The notes beneath the pieces are model-generated. The model was given only the letters and a program-made list of their open reading frames with translations. It did no database searches and was not told the origin of the DNA. Source: Opisthocomus hoazin (taxonomy: Eukaryota; Chordata; Aves; Opisthocomiformes; Opisthocomidae). From it: a stretch of 64,000 nt of DNA. Both the position numbers and the translations under genes were made by a program. The stretch covers positions 19,447,537 to 19,511,536 of the forward strand of contig NC_134428.1 of the NCBI RefSeq assembly GCF_030867145.1, read 5' to 3'. Positions 31,048 through 43,163 of the stretch are shown piece after piece; position 1 is the first letter of the stretch; every line of letters begins with the position of its first letter.

Positions 31048-33720
31048 AATCTTGCCTTTTTCTTCGTGGAGGCAGTCGTGATGCGTGGGGCTGACTGCCT
31101 AGGTCTGGGCAAGCCCGTGCGTGGGCCTTCGTCCGCCTCATCATTTGCCTGCCCCTCCGGTTCCATTGCCTCATACCTATTGCGTCAGGGCACCTGGTGT
31201 GGAGAGGGAGGCCAGGAGGGGATTCGCCTGCCGCCCCGAGCAGGGACCCGTTTCCATTCCCCGCTGTCTCTCAGGTGCTCTCCTTCAGCCTGGTGGCGAG
31301 AGGGCAGGGGATCTTCTGCTTCTTGCGGAACATCCATCCTGTGCGCTTGTTTCGGGGGTGGCAGGGCATGGCTCCACCAGTCTATTTCCCCCTCGCACTC
31401 CCTGATGCTCCTGAACCTTTCTGCCTCCTCTTTAAGCTCTGCCACCAGGACGAGCAGATCATCCACCTGGTCACAGCGCACGCAGGCGTTCTGCCTGCTG
31501 CCCTCCCATACCAGTGACAGGCTCGGGCACTCCCTGCAGCCAGAGACCTGCACAGCTGCCTGTTTATGCGGGAGCTCTGTCTGGGTCGCCGTATTCCGCC
31601 TGGTGACGGCTTTCAGGCGAGTGGAGACCCTAGCTACCAGCTGAGCAAGTGATGACCACCGGCTGAATTTACCCCGGTAGCTGGCCGAGCCTCGGGGCCC
31701 TGCCTGCACCAGCTGCCGTGCCAACTGCCGTGGCAGGCCCTGTTTGCCCGTCCTGGTCGCCGCACTGCGGGTCGCTCGTGCTCCCTCGGGGCTGCTTTTG
31801 TGAGGGGGGAGGGTGCCGCCGTCACTCTTGACCCCGCTCTTCTTTGGGGGAGGGTGGTTTGGGGGGGCACGCTCTCTCTCGCCGGGCGGCTGTCTCGGCT
31901 GTTGTGCCGCTGAGAAAAGGTTTCCCCGGTGCGATCACTCGCTCCGGAGCCCTTCACTGTGCGGTCTGTTCTTCTCTGCTGCCTCCAAACTGACAAGATG
32001 CTGTTGAGAGGATGCAGAGAAGGCAGAGCTACTGAATGCCTTCTTTGCTTCAGTCTTCAGTGCCAAGGCAGGCCCTCAGGAATCCCAGGCCCCGGAGGTA
32101 AGAGAGGAAGCCTACAGAGAGGATGACTTTCCCTTGGTCGAGGAGGACTGTGTGAGGGATCGCTTAAGCGATCTGGACGTCCACAAATCCATGGGCCCCG
32201 ATGGAATGCACCCACGAGTGCTGAGGGAGCTGGCGGATGTCATTGCTGAGCCACTCTCCATCTTCTTTGAGAGGTCCTGGAGGACAGGAGAGGTGCCGGA
32301 GGACTGGAGAAAGGCCAGTGTCACTCCAGTCTTCAACAAGGGCAAGAAGGAGGACCCAGGGAACTACAGGCCGGTCAGCCTCACCTCCATCCCGGGAAAG
32401 GTGATGGAGCAGCTTATCCTGGAGGTCATCAACAAGCAAGTGGAAGAAAAGAAGGTTATCAGGAGTAGTCAGCGTGGATTCACCAAGGGGAAATCATGCT
32501 TGACCAATCTGATAGCTTTCTACGATGACATGACTGGCCGGGTAGATGAAGGGAGAGCCATAGATGTTATCTACCTAGACTTCAGCAAGGCTTTCGACAC
32601 AGTCTCCCATAATATTGTCCTAGGGAAGCTCAGGAAGTATGGGCTGGATGAGTGGTCGGTGAGGTGGATTGAGAACTGGCTGAATGGCAGAACTCAGAGG
32701 GTTGTCATCAGCGGCGCTGAGTCTAGTTGGAGGCCGGTAACTAGTGGTGTCCCCCAGGGGTCAGTACTGGGCCCAGCCTTGTTCAACTTCTTCATCAGTG
32801 ACCTGGATGAAGAGTTAGAGTGTACCCTCAGCAAGTTTGCTGATGACACCAAACTGGGAGGAGTGGTAGATACACCAGCAGGCTGTGCTGCCATTCAGCG
32901 TGACCTGGACAGGCTGGAAAGTTGGGCAGAGAGGAACCTGATGAGGTTCAACAAAGGCAAATGCAGGGTCCTGCACATGGGGAGGAACAACCCCAGGCAT
33001 CAGTACAGGCTTGGGGCGGACCTGCTGGAGAGCAGCTGTGCGGAGAGGGACCTGGGTGTCCTGGTGGACGACAGGTTAACCATGAGCCAGCAGTGTGCCC
33101 TGGCTGCCAAGAAGGCCAATGGCATTCTGGGATGCATCAAAAGGAGTGTGGCCAGCAGGTCGAGGGAGGTTCTCCTTCCCCTCTACACTGCCCTAGTGAG
33201 GCCTCTATCTAGAGTACTCTGTCCAGTTCTGGGCTCCCCAGTTCAAGAAAGATGAGGAGCTACTGGAGAGAGTCCAGCGGAGGGCTACAAGGATGGTGAG
33301 GGGACTGGAACATCTCTGCTATGAGGAGAGGCTGAGGGAGCTGGGCTTGTTCAGCCTGAAGAAGAGAAGGCTGCGAGGGGACCTAATAAATGCTTACAAA
33401 TATCTGAAGGGTGGGTGTCAGGAGGATGGGGCCAAGCTCTTTTCAGTGGTGCCCAGTGACAGGACAAGGGGCAATGAGCACAAACTGAAGCACAGGAAGT
33501 TCCGTCTGAATATGAGGAAGATTTTCTTCCCTCTGAGGGTGACGGAGCACTGGAACAGGCTGCCCAGGGAGGTTGTGGAGTCTCCTTCTCTGGAGATATT
33601 CAAGACCCGCCTGGACAAGGTCCTCTACAACCTACTGTAGGTGACCCTGCTCCGGCAGGAGGGTTGGGCTAGATGACCCACAGAGGTCCCTTCCAACCCC
33701 TACCATTCTGTGATTCTGTG
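31048..33720 (+). mobile_element. CR1 LINE with inverted 5' part, unit 3
   Basis: This is the same insertion, with two instead of three 12-bp motifs in the inverted 5' region (31713-31736) and the shared ORF2 frame break. Confidence 0.92.
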
Positions 33721-34020
33721 AGATGTTTAAAGAAAAGAGTTTTAATTTTTGAAAGCGCGCGTAATGCTTGAAAGAAGAAATCAAAGTTTCTTTCCTGTAT
33801 TTTTGATCACCTGCTGCAATCGCTACGCCAGTAAAACCCAAGGAGTGCCCCTTGCCCGAGGGGCAGACGCAGGGGCTTTGTTGCCAAATGCCTTCTCCCC
33901 CTTCCTCTCTCCCCCCGGCTGGGTCTCAGCGGTCTGCAATACCCTCTCCCCAGTTCGTGCCTGAGATGTTGGGGCTTGGGTTCATTCCGCTCTCTGAGCC
34001 CCCTTCCCTCAGCTGCGTCG
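33721..34020 (+). promoter_or_regulatory. GET4 upstream promoter-like region, unit 3
   Basis: This is the same as in unit 1, upstream of SUN1-like copy 3. Confidence 0.42.
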
Positions 34021-34175
34021 ATGGCGGCCGCGATGATGGCGGCGGAGCAGGAAGCCGTCAAAGGCGGCGGCAGGAACCGCGGCGGCGTGCAGCGCGTGGA
34101 GGGCAAGCTGCGCGCCAGCGTCGAGAAGGGCGACTGCTACGAGGCGCACCAGATGTACCGGACGCTCTTCCTCAG
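34021..34175 (+). CDS. GET4: GET4 exon 1, unit 3
   Basis: The sequence is identical by eye to 5564-5718. The first intron shows CCCCAGCC where unit 2 has CCCCGGCC. Confidence 0.88.
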
Positions 34176-34445
34176 GTGGGGCCCGGCCCGCCGCCCTGCC
34201 CCTCCCCCCCCAGCCTTCCAGAGCCTTCCCACGCACCCAGCGTAACCACATCTGTTTTGCTTTCCTGGAAGCTTCTCTTCTGATGCCATCAAATGACTAT
34301 AACTTTTGTGTAAGGGAATGTTGAGACTTGGTACTGTGCCTTAGCTGTAGATGTTGATGAAAAGACTAAATCTACAAAATTCTGGTTGATGTTTTCTTTT
34401 CTGTACCGATATGTTCATCACTAGCAGCATCTGTCTGTTTTGTAG

Positions 34446-34524
34446 CAAAACAGTGCTGCTGATGTGTCCGTGCTGGGTTTGGAGTCTGGAGAAATCGGAT
34501 GCAAAAGTAGCAGAGGACCTTTAG
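34446..34524 (+). pseudogene. GET4: GET4 exon 3 relic, unit 3
   Basis: This has the same relic and the same frame change as at 5989-6067, so the damage predates amplification. Confidence 0.78.
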
Positions 34525-34744
34525 GTGAGGTGACTTTTGCACTCGCTTTGACGTTGCTCAGATGTGCTTTGAGTTGGAGACTGGTAACAACAGTCACTGT
34601 GCAACCTGAAATGCTTTTTGTATGCCCTCCCAGATGGCTAAGGGTTACCTTCGTCATAGCAATGGACTGGGGGACAACTCGATTAGAGAATAGTGGGTTC
34701 CTGATAACTTTGTGGGCATGCTTAGAACAATTTTTCCTGTCAGA

Positions 34745-34985
34745 TTGTGCCAGGGGAGGTTTAGAGGAGATACTGGGATAGATATCTTCACTGAAAGGGT
34801 TGTCAAGCATTGGCACAGGCTGCCCAGGGAAGCGGCTGAGTCGCCATCCCTGGAGGTATTTAAAAGACTTGTAGATGTGGTGCTCAGGGACATGGTTTAG
34901 TGGTAGACTTGGCGGTGTTATGTTCATGGTTGGACTTGATGATCTTCAAGGTCTTTTCCAACCTAAATGATCCCGTGATTCTACA
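34745..34985 (+). mobile_element. Short CR1 3' end, unit 3
   Basis: This is the same element as 6288-6528. Confidence 0.87.
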
Positions 34986-35118
34986 ATACAAATGACATTA
35001 TTACTTTGTAATGTTCTGGGGTCTTTAACGCTTGTGTTTTTGTTTAGGATTTTGGGGAGAAGGAGCTGCTTTCATTGACAATATTGTGCTCAGCTCTTTT
35101 TTTTTATTATTTTTTTAG

Positions 35119-38100
35119 AAACAAAAGCCCCAGGAACGTTGGAAATAACGTGTGACATCTCTGTACATCCCTGTGGCCCAAGAAGGGACAGACGCCTTAA
35201 GAAAGCTAGCCTAGAACACTGGAGAAAAGCACCGGAGCGTTTAGATTCTTGGGTCACAATGCTGGGTGGTTCTAGAAGCTGGTCTTCTGCTGCGCAGTGC
35301 CCTGTAGCAAGGAGCTCGGCTCAGCTACGCAGCAGTGTTTCCTTCGAGTGTAAGTATGAGGCTTCTGCTTGAGGCTAAACTTCTGTTTTAGTACGTTTCT
35401 TTCCTGCCGATTCCTCTGTTTAATCTGTTAGTGATTGCCTTGTGTTGCTGATTTGCCTTGATTGTAAGTTTTCCTGGGGGTTCTGAGAGAATCAAATGTC
35501 GAAGTGCGGAGTAGAGTTCCTGGGGTAATGATGGGAAGCTTGTCTGCCTGTAAACTTGCCTCTGTAGGATAAACCAGAGAGAAAGGGATGAAAGACAAAA
35601 CCATTTTTTGATTTGTTCAGAGTTAAAGATTTGTAATGATTGAGAGATGAAGAAATCTTTTAAAAACACTTGTTTTTTTTTAAACTCCTGGTAGTTAAAC
35701 TAGTGTAGCTAAAGTAGGGAGGTCTTGAAGTGTCTTCAAGTGGGGAAGTTGCTTCTGGGTTGGCGTGTATGAACGTGTGTCCTCATCTTCCCTCTTTCCC
35801 CATCCATGTTTCCGTTCTGCCCTCAGACGTGTGCACGTACTCACTCTTTTGTTTTAGATGTCTGCCTGCTGGAAATTCACAGTCCAGTGAGTAAACTTGA
35901 TTTACTGGTGTGGTCAGCATCAGGACGCGTTGCACAGTCAAGTGAATGTGCCAGGCAAACGTATATGTGATGCAGCACCGTAGATTGTATAGATGTAATT
36001 CTCTGTTGTCATCTGTGCATAGAGTACTGTATTTGAAGATTGGTAAACACGTAGCTTGTCTTTGCAAAGCCAAAGGAAAAGCTTTCTCTTGTTTGTGCGT
36101 AGCCAGAAGTGTGTTTCAACTTAACATACCTTCACCTGACAGTTTCAAATTCGTGGCACTGCAGTGTTTCCTGAGGGGGTTTTTGTCTGTGGCTGGCTGG
36201 TTTGTTTTTGCAAGGAGGTACAAGTATGCTTTTCTGGAACCTACTTTTTTCGTTGAAGAGGAGAATACTTTACGTAGACAATACTCCAGGTGTTGTGTAG
36301 GAGAAGATCAACAAATGACTATATCATAGAATCATAGAATCGTACGTTGGAAAAGACCTCTAAGATCATCAAGTCCAACCGTCAATGACTATTTGTTTCC
36401 AGTCAGTGTGCCTGTGCCCTGGAGTTGTTTCAATCTCAGTAGAATGTGTTCGAAACTTTCAAATACCTGGCTCTTCAAACAGAATCTTAAAATACGGTAG
36501 TACCGAAGTAGTTACCAAGCAACAGAAACGGCATAAGCTTGTAATTAGCTGCTTTCAAGTCAGATGGGAGGTAAGAAAAGGTGCAGTTGTCATTCATATT
36601 TAGTTTGCTGCTCCCGTGGCAGAATGCTTTTCACTGTCTGTTACCCTACTACATTGACGTCTGAATGTATGGATCTGTTTCTGTTCATGTAGTGGACTGC
36701 AAAATGCATTCAATACCAATCATAAAGTGGCTTTTCTTTGCAGTATTAAAATCAGTGGGACTTTTAGTGGGACTTTTACTTGGAGTTCTTGTCAGATATC
36801 GTAGTTGATTGTGGCGCTTCCTTACTTTTGGGACCAATTTTTTTTTTTTTTCCCCCTTGAAGGTCTTGATGGTGAAGGCAACCCTAAATTTAACTATGGT
36901 TTCATTTTCTTTCCGAGTGCATTTTATTCCATGGTGACTAGCGATGGCGATACTGATAGCAATGCACTAGAGGCTTTCGTACAAGCTTGGCACACTGCTT
37001 ACCTATTAGGAAAAACAAGGTGTAGGGACAGCATACACCTTGTATGTTAGAAAGAAGAAGTCATATTGTTAATTGATTCCACTTTGGGGCAGTTGGTACA
37101 CTTGACAGGTTGAAAAGCTGCCTTGAAAAGAAAGCAAGGTATGAGGTATTGGTGTGCAGAAGATTTGAATAAAGGGGTTTTAACATTTTATTTTTGTTCT
37201 AGTGAGAGTCAGTTTTTCCAGGAGTCTTCTAGAGGGATAGCATCTTCCCTGTGAGATGAGCGTTCGCTAGCTTGAATGACAGCGGCATCAAGAATCTGTG
37301 GAGTGCCCTTTATTCAGCAAAGGAAAATGATTTGAGACACTTCAGTCACCAAGATGCTTTGCAAAATACTGGGTTGCTAGATCTACAGTCCCTCAGATGA
37401 AGCCAGACATATCTGCTAATCTAAAAATGTATGCGTTGGCTGTGCTCACGCATTTCTCTGCTCTGCAAAGCATTCTTGGCCACAGTTGCATGTCCCTCTG
37501 CTTGGTTCCTTTGAACACGTGCCGCAGTAATGACATTTCGCGCTACCACTTTTTGTCTTCTAGGGAGGGCAGCTTCTGGCATGTACAGGTTACTCAGAAC
37601 TGGATGGTATCAACTTGCTACTCTGATGTCTTTTCTCAAGGTGTTTCTTCTAAAGAGGTGCGTATCCTTTGAGAAAAGTGTTTTGTGAGCAAATGATTTA
37701 CCCAGTTATAAAACAATACAAGAGGAGAAATGTGTTGTTTCATGTGAACTTTCCTCTCTCTTTCTCTAGATGCCTTCCAAAGACCTACAAGCTGTTCCTG
37801 TTTCTTCTGCCGCTCCTGTTTCTACTAGGTACGTGAATCGCTTAGTTATACTACAGACCGGTGTATGCTTACTGCAGCCGTTCCAAGAGAGCGTTTTTAG
37901 TTGAGCTCTCGGTTTGTGAAGAAGACGCAGAAGCAAAAAAGAGCAAGTTTGTTTGTGACTAGGGCAGCAATTCAAGCTTTCAAAGTACTGACAAGTCAGT
38001 AGCCTTCCCCTTGCCGTGAAAGGAATACCCTCAATTTAATTTCGTAGAGCTCTTTAGAAAGTGAGAGTGGGTGCATAAATGCACTGAAGTCCTTTTTTCT

Positions 38101-41100
38101 TCACCTCCCTTGATAAGAATATCAGTGAGGTCACAAAGAGCAGGTTGTGTACCGATTGCTTTGATTGTTGTTAATCTCCGTAAAAGTGGGGTTAGGTTCT
38201 TTGAGCAACTCATCCGAAGTCTTTCCCTTGCTCTGGACCATCCTTGAGTTGCTTAAAATACTGCTGTTTAGACTGGTTAGTTGACAGTATTCCAGGCCAG
38301 CTGTCTTCTTTGAAATAAACAAACTCAGTTTCGAACACTTGCTGAAAGTGGTGGGCTGTTTCTGAAAAGCAGGTTCATGTCTTCGCATGTCCTAAAAACT
38401 TTAGAAACTACTCTGGGGAGAAGATGAAGCTTCGCAGAAACTTACAGTCAGGATTGAAAATCCTCTGTACTAGGGAGAATAAGAAAGGAAGAACTTCCCT
38501 ACCCTGTGTAGAAAGTGCTGCTACTTCTTGCTAAGACAGTGCAAAAACAAGCGTCATGTTTGTGAACTGCGAGATTGCCTAATATCTAACAAAAGTTGGA
38601 AGAAACTTGGGCTTCCGTGGGAACAATGTGGTATGTAGTACGTAGGGTACAGGGCAAGATATTTTCCATGGAGATAAAAAGCAGTTTTTTACATCTGCCT
38701 TCAGTGAGCATGGCCTGTCTTAATTGGTAAATGAGATCTAGGTCCCAGGGACGCAGTAGTATGAGATTGAGGATATACCATGAGACATAAGCGCAAGCTG
38801 CCTGCCATACAACGGTGTGAGCGGTACTGATGGATGTTCCCCAATGTGCTTGAGTGCTTGACTTCACAGTTTGACAGCTGGCTCATACTGATTTTTGTTT
38901 AGACTGGAGTAGTGTGCGCTGTGTGACGTCTAGCTTGCAAACTTAAGGTAGCTTGTGTCACGAAGTAGGAAGACGACCTGTAGATCTAAGCAGTCTTCAG
39001 GGGGAATTCTCTTGAACACCCTTTTTGCCTTTTGTTTGTGATCTAGGTATATGGTTCTGGGGGTTTGATGGCTGCTTCTCACTATTACCTTTGTTGAACT
39101 GGATCAAAATTGATAGAATACAGAGAACAGAGGACTCTCTCCGTGTTCGTGAACCGCAGGCTGATTCTTTGCACTCTGTGCAACCTCCAGAGGTAAGGGA
39201 GAACAGTCTAGGGAAGAACTCTGGTATCTTGGAAGACTTCTTAACTGCCATGCCTTCAATATTTGGCAAGAACTACTTGACACACAAGGCTAATGTGAAT
39301 AAATGTCTTGATCTTTACATATATTAAAAAAATATTCTGTATACCTTAGGATTCCATCGACATCTTTGCTTCTGGTCGTGAAAGTGAGCTGGAAAAGCAA
39401 ATGGCCTTTCTGTCTGAGAGATACCATCACCTTGATGAAAAATATAGCAAAGTGATGCTTCTACTCCAGAACCTTCAAGATCAGGTTGCCCAGAAAAGTG
39501 ACAAAAGCGAAACATTGACGCTAATACGAAATATGATGGGTCAACATCCTCAAGATGTGAGACTGGAGCAAAAGGTAAGATAGTCAGTTGTTGGTGCTTT
39601 TGGGTGGTGATCGACGTATCCTGTTTTAGTAATGCAGATTGCTAGCCATTTGATTCAGGCTTGCGTCCAATTTTGTGAGCAAAAGTGATTTGCAGCCTTT
39701 TCTGCGGGATCTAGAGTTGCAGATCCTCCAGAAGATCGCTCTCCATATGTCTGTGACAAGCCAAAAGCTAACATCTGCAGTAGTAACAAAGGCTGTGACT
39801 AATGCAGGGGTTCGTGGAATCACAGAAGCGGTGAGTGAGTTGAAGTTCTCGCAAGTTCAACTAAAACCGTCAGGAGTCCTTTTCTAGGCATTTTTTGGAG
39901 CATCGCAGTCAATATAAACGTCAGTGACTTGAAGAGATGTTTAGAACATGAATTGAAATGGGGAGAACTACAGAAAATGCTTGATGAAGCGTACGCTTAC
40001 AGCATTGCTTGTTGCCTGTTGCGAATGTTGTTTTTTTTTTTCCAAAGTATGCTATCTTGAAAATTGCAGAATTCCCAAAAAAACAGCTATACCAAAGCAA
40101 TGCAGCTCAGGGTCTGGGGAAGGTGGGGGAAAGAATGCAACCTTTGAAGAAAGCACCAGTCAATATGCAGTATGAATTTGTATTTTAAGCCAAAAAACCA
40201 TGCACTAAAAATGGCCTCTGTCTTGAGAGAGGCTTTCAAAGACTTGCGATGGAGTGCAGCATCTCAAAAAGATGCTTATTCTACATGTATACAGATGTGT
40301 ATAGATCAATTACTTTATCAGTTGATATTATTAAATTCTTCCCTTTCTCCCCTTCTGTGTGTATATCTGTAGCAAGTCCAGACTATTGTAAACAATGCCC
40401 TGAAACTTTTCTCTCAAGACAAGACTGGTATGGTGGATTTCGCCTTGGAATCTGGAGGTAAATAGTGGAGGAAACTCCACTTTCACGATTCGTGTTATTT
40501 TATAGTATCTACTAAAAATGTCGAAAGATCTGCTTGCGTGGGGTGTACGCACCACTGAACTCGCTAGGGAAAATGTGTATGTTTTAGCCCTCTGAGGTGA
40601 AAAACCTTGAACATGCTGAAAAGAACACTGTACTTGATAGAAGCATTGTATCCCCAGCCAATGACTAGACTTGAACAGTATCTTTACTAGTTGGTTTTGA
40701 GGAAAAGAACTGGTATGTTCACGAAGCTTTGTACAAATCTCTGGCTGAAAAGTCTTCAGGAAGAAATGAGTAATTATTTCGGCTAACCTGATACCTCTTT
40801 TTTAAGGTGGCAGCATTCTGAGTGCTCGCTGTTCTGAAACCTATGACAGCAAAACAGCAGTGATCAGCCTCTTTGGAATTCCTCTGTGGTACCTCTCTCA
40901 GCCTCCAAGGGTGGTGATTCAGGTAATTAAAGGCCGAGTGAAGAAATTCAGCAATGTTATTTTGTGCTGAGGGGTTTGGATTGTTTCTTGGATGCTGGAT
41001 GTTTCTGTCTGCAACACACTGTGGGGCACGGGTCCTTTGAACGATGTTCCCAAGAGTGCCATTCTTCTGGTAGTTCCTGGGCACTGCTCAAGTCGTCTTC

Positions 41101-43078
41101 TAGCAAAACAAAGACCCTGCTAGGAGGCTTGGGTGGTACACTGGACTTCTGCAGAGTGTGAGCACTGGGAAGGTTCCTGTTGTGAAGTAGTCTCCAGGCG
41201 GATCTTCAAAACGCTGCTGGCTGTTTGGGTGGATGTGCTGTCTCCCTGAAGGATGCTACCAAATAGATTATATTCTGCCACTTACTCTCTAAGACTGTCC
41301 CTAATAATTCAGAATTCGCCACAACTCTTTCTGGCAAAATGCTTGTGGCTGCAGGTTTTGTTGTTGCTGTTGTGTTCCATCCTGTTCTCTCCCCTTTCCT
41401 CCTGTCTAGCCGGACGTGTATCCAGGAAACTGCTGGGCTTTCAAAGGATCACAGGGGTATCTCGTAGTTCGACTTTCAAGGAAGATCTATCCGACTGCCT
41501 TTACGTTGGAACACATCCCAAAAGCACTTTCAGCAACAGGAGAGATCTCCAGTGCTCTGAGGAGCTTTGCAGTATATGTAAGTCTGTCTGTGAACTTCAG
41601 AGGATATTTGTATGCATAAAGAATATTTGTGGCGCAGATCTTGGAAAATAAGGAATGAAGGGAGGACAGCTAAGGAGAGAAACTGCTTGCTTTTAAAATT
41701 GCTGTTTTTGTAATCAGCTTTGAGATTAGGAATAAGAAGTGTTGCAGCTAATTTTGAGGGAGCTGTTTCTTTTTTTCCTGCTTTATACAGTAGTAAATAT
41801 TTTTGGAGGGAGGTGACTGTTTTTGATTTGGTATCGTTCTTTCAGGCACTGGAACTGTTCCATCCTTCCACCACTCCTACTGCTTACCCTCTCCCTCCCC
41901 AGTGTTGGCTTTGCATCTTGTCTGTGATGTGCCTTCAGTGTGTTTTAAATTGATTTTAACTAGCACCACAGCTGCTTAGGCAGGACTGCAGAACAGAAGA
42001 CCACAGGCTACATCAGAGTGTAGCTGTGATCCCTGAGAACATTTGTCTAGCTCCATTAAATGCTGAAGCCGCCGTCTGCAAGCATCTGAATCTTGGCTTC
42101 CGTCTTGTTTGTGATGTTGCTGTTTTCTCATTCTTGTTTGTCCTGAGCAGTTTACATTGTCCACTGCGATCTTGGTTGTGCCATGGAAATGATGGGGTTT
42201 GACCATGAAAACAGCAACATACAAACATAGCACAGCTCTTTGCAGTTCAGGAAAGTCAAATGCAGAGCTGTGGCTGAAGAAGCATGAAGTTCCACGGGAA
42301 GTATTCTGACCTCGGTTTCAGAGACTTGCGTTGACAGGCAGTTAGGTAGGCATGCTTCTGGCTTTGGTTTGACTTGAAATGTGATGGAAGCAAACGTCTT
42401 TCTCCTGTTGTTGTAGGGTCTAGATAATGAATATCAAGAAGGCGGCAAGCTTCTAGGACAGTATGTCTACGACCAAGACGGAGAACCACTGCAGACCTTT
42501 CCAGTGATGGTAAGTCTGGATGAGAAGATTTCAAGTGTCAGAAGAAGCACACGCATATTTTCTAGGGTAGTGCACAATGAGCAGTGAAGGAAAAAGGCTT
42601 CATTCTCTGTTGGGCACCGTAGAAACTGAGGTGGAAAGTAGCTACTGATCTGCCTCAAAACCTAAGGTTCGGATAGGTTAGAGGGGAGGAAAGTTTTGTG
42701 CCAGGTGGACACAAGTGGTGTGAAGATACCGAACGTATGAGGAGTCTGCTTCATGCTGCTTCTGACTCCCTTCACAAAAAAAACCCCAACAAACCGGTTG
42801 TAAGGCAAAGAAGGTTCTGTTCCAAGTGGCAGAAGGTTCCCAAGGCATCACTCAGTTGTTAATCAAAGTTGGTAGTTGCAGGAATGAAGGAAAGCGCCTT
42901 CAGTTGCACCTGTTTATACTCCAAACCGAACTCTGGTTTGTGTGTTTGTTTTTTCCTTCTGCAGGAGAAAAGTGAAAACGCATTCCAAATAGTGGAACTG
43001 AGAGTGTTTTCTAACTGGGGACATCCGGAATATACCTGCCTTTATCGGTTCAGAGTGCATGGGAAACTTGCCGAATAA
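35119..43078 (+). CDS. SUN1: SUN1-like gene copy 3
   Basis: Exons: 35119-35349 (unrecognised), 37564-37657, 37770-37828, 39047-39192, 39350-39574, 39659-39830, 40373-40457, 40807-40922, 41410-41577, 42417-42509 and 42965-43078. Splice borders and phases are as in copy 1, including the break before 39659. The membrane helix ends in Leu rather than Pro, and the first SUN exon ends PPRVVIQ as in human SUN1. Confidence 0.7.
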
Positions 43079-43163
43079 TCTCCAGCACTTCAGCTTGGAC
43101 TGGTTTTACGGTTGTGCATTTTGTTCTCGATTTTTGTATATGCCGGAAAGCCTAGAAGACTGG

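Larger units (their letters stand above)
28469..40584 (+). repeat. Tandem array unit 3 (12,116 bp, type B)
   Basis: The layout is as in unit 1, at offset +28468 up to the CR1 5' region and +28457 after it. The 11-bp net difference is one fewer 12-bp motif plus one extra base nearby. The unit carries Leu instead of Pro in the membrane exon and the same inserted base in CR1 ORF2 as units 1, 2 and 4. Confidence 0.97.
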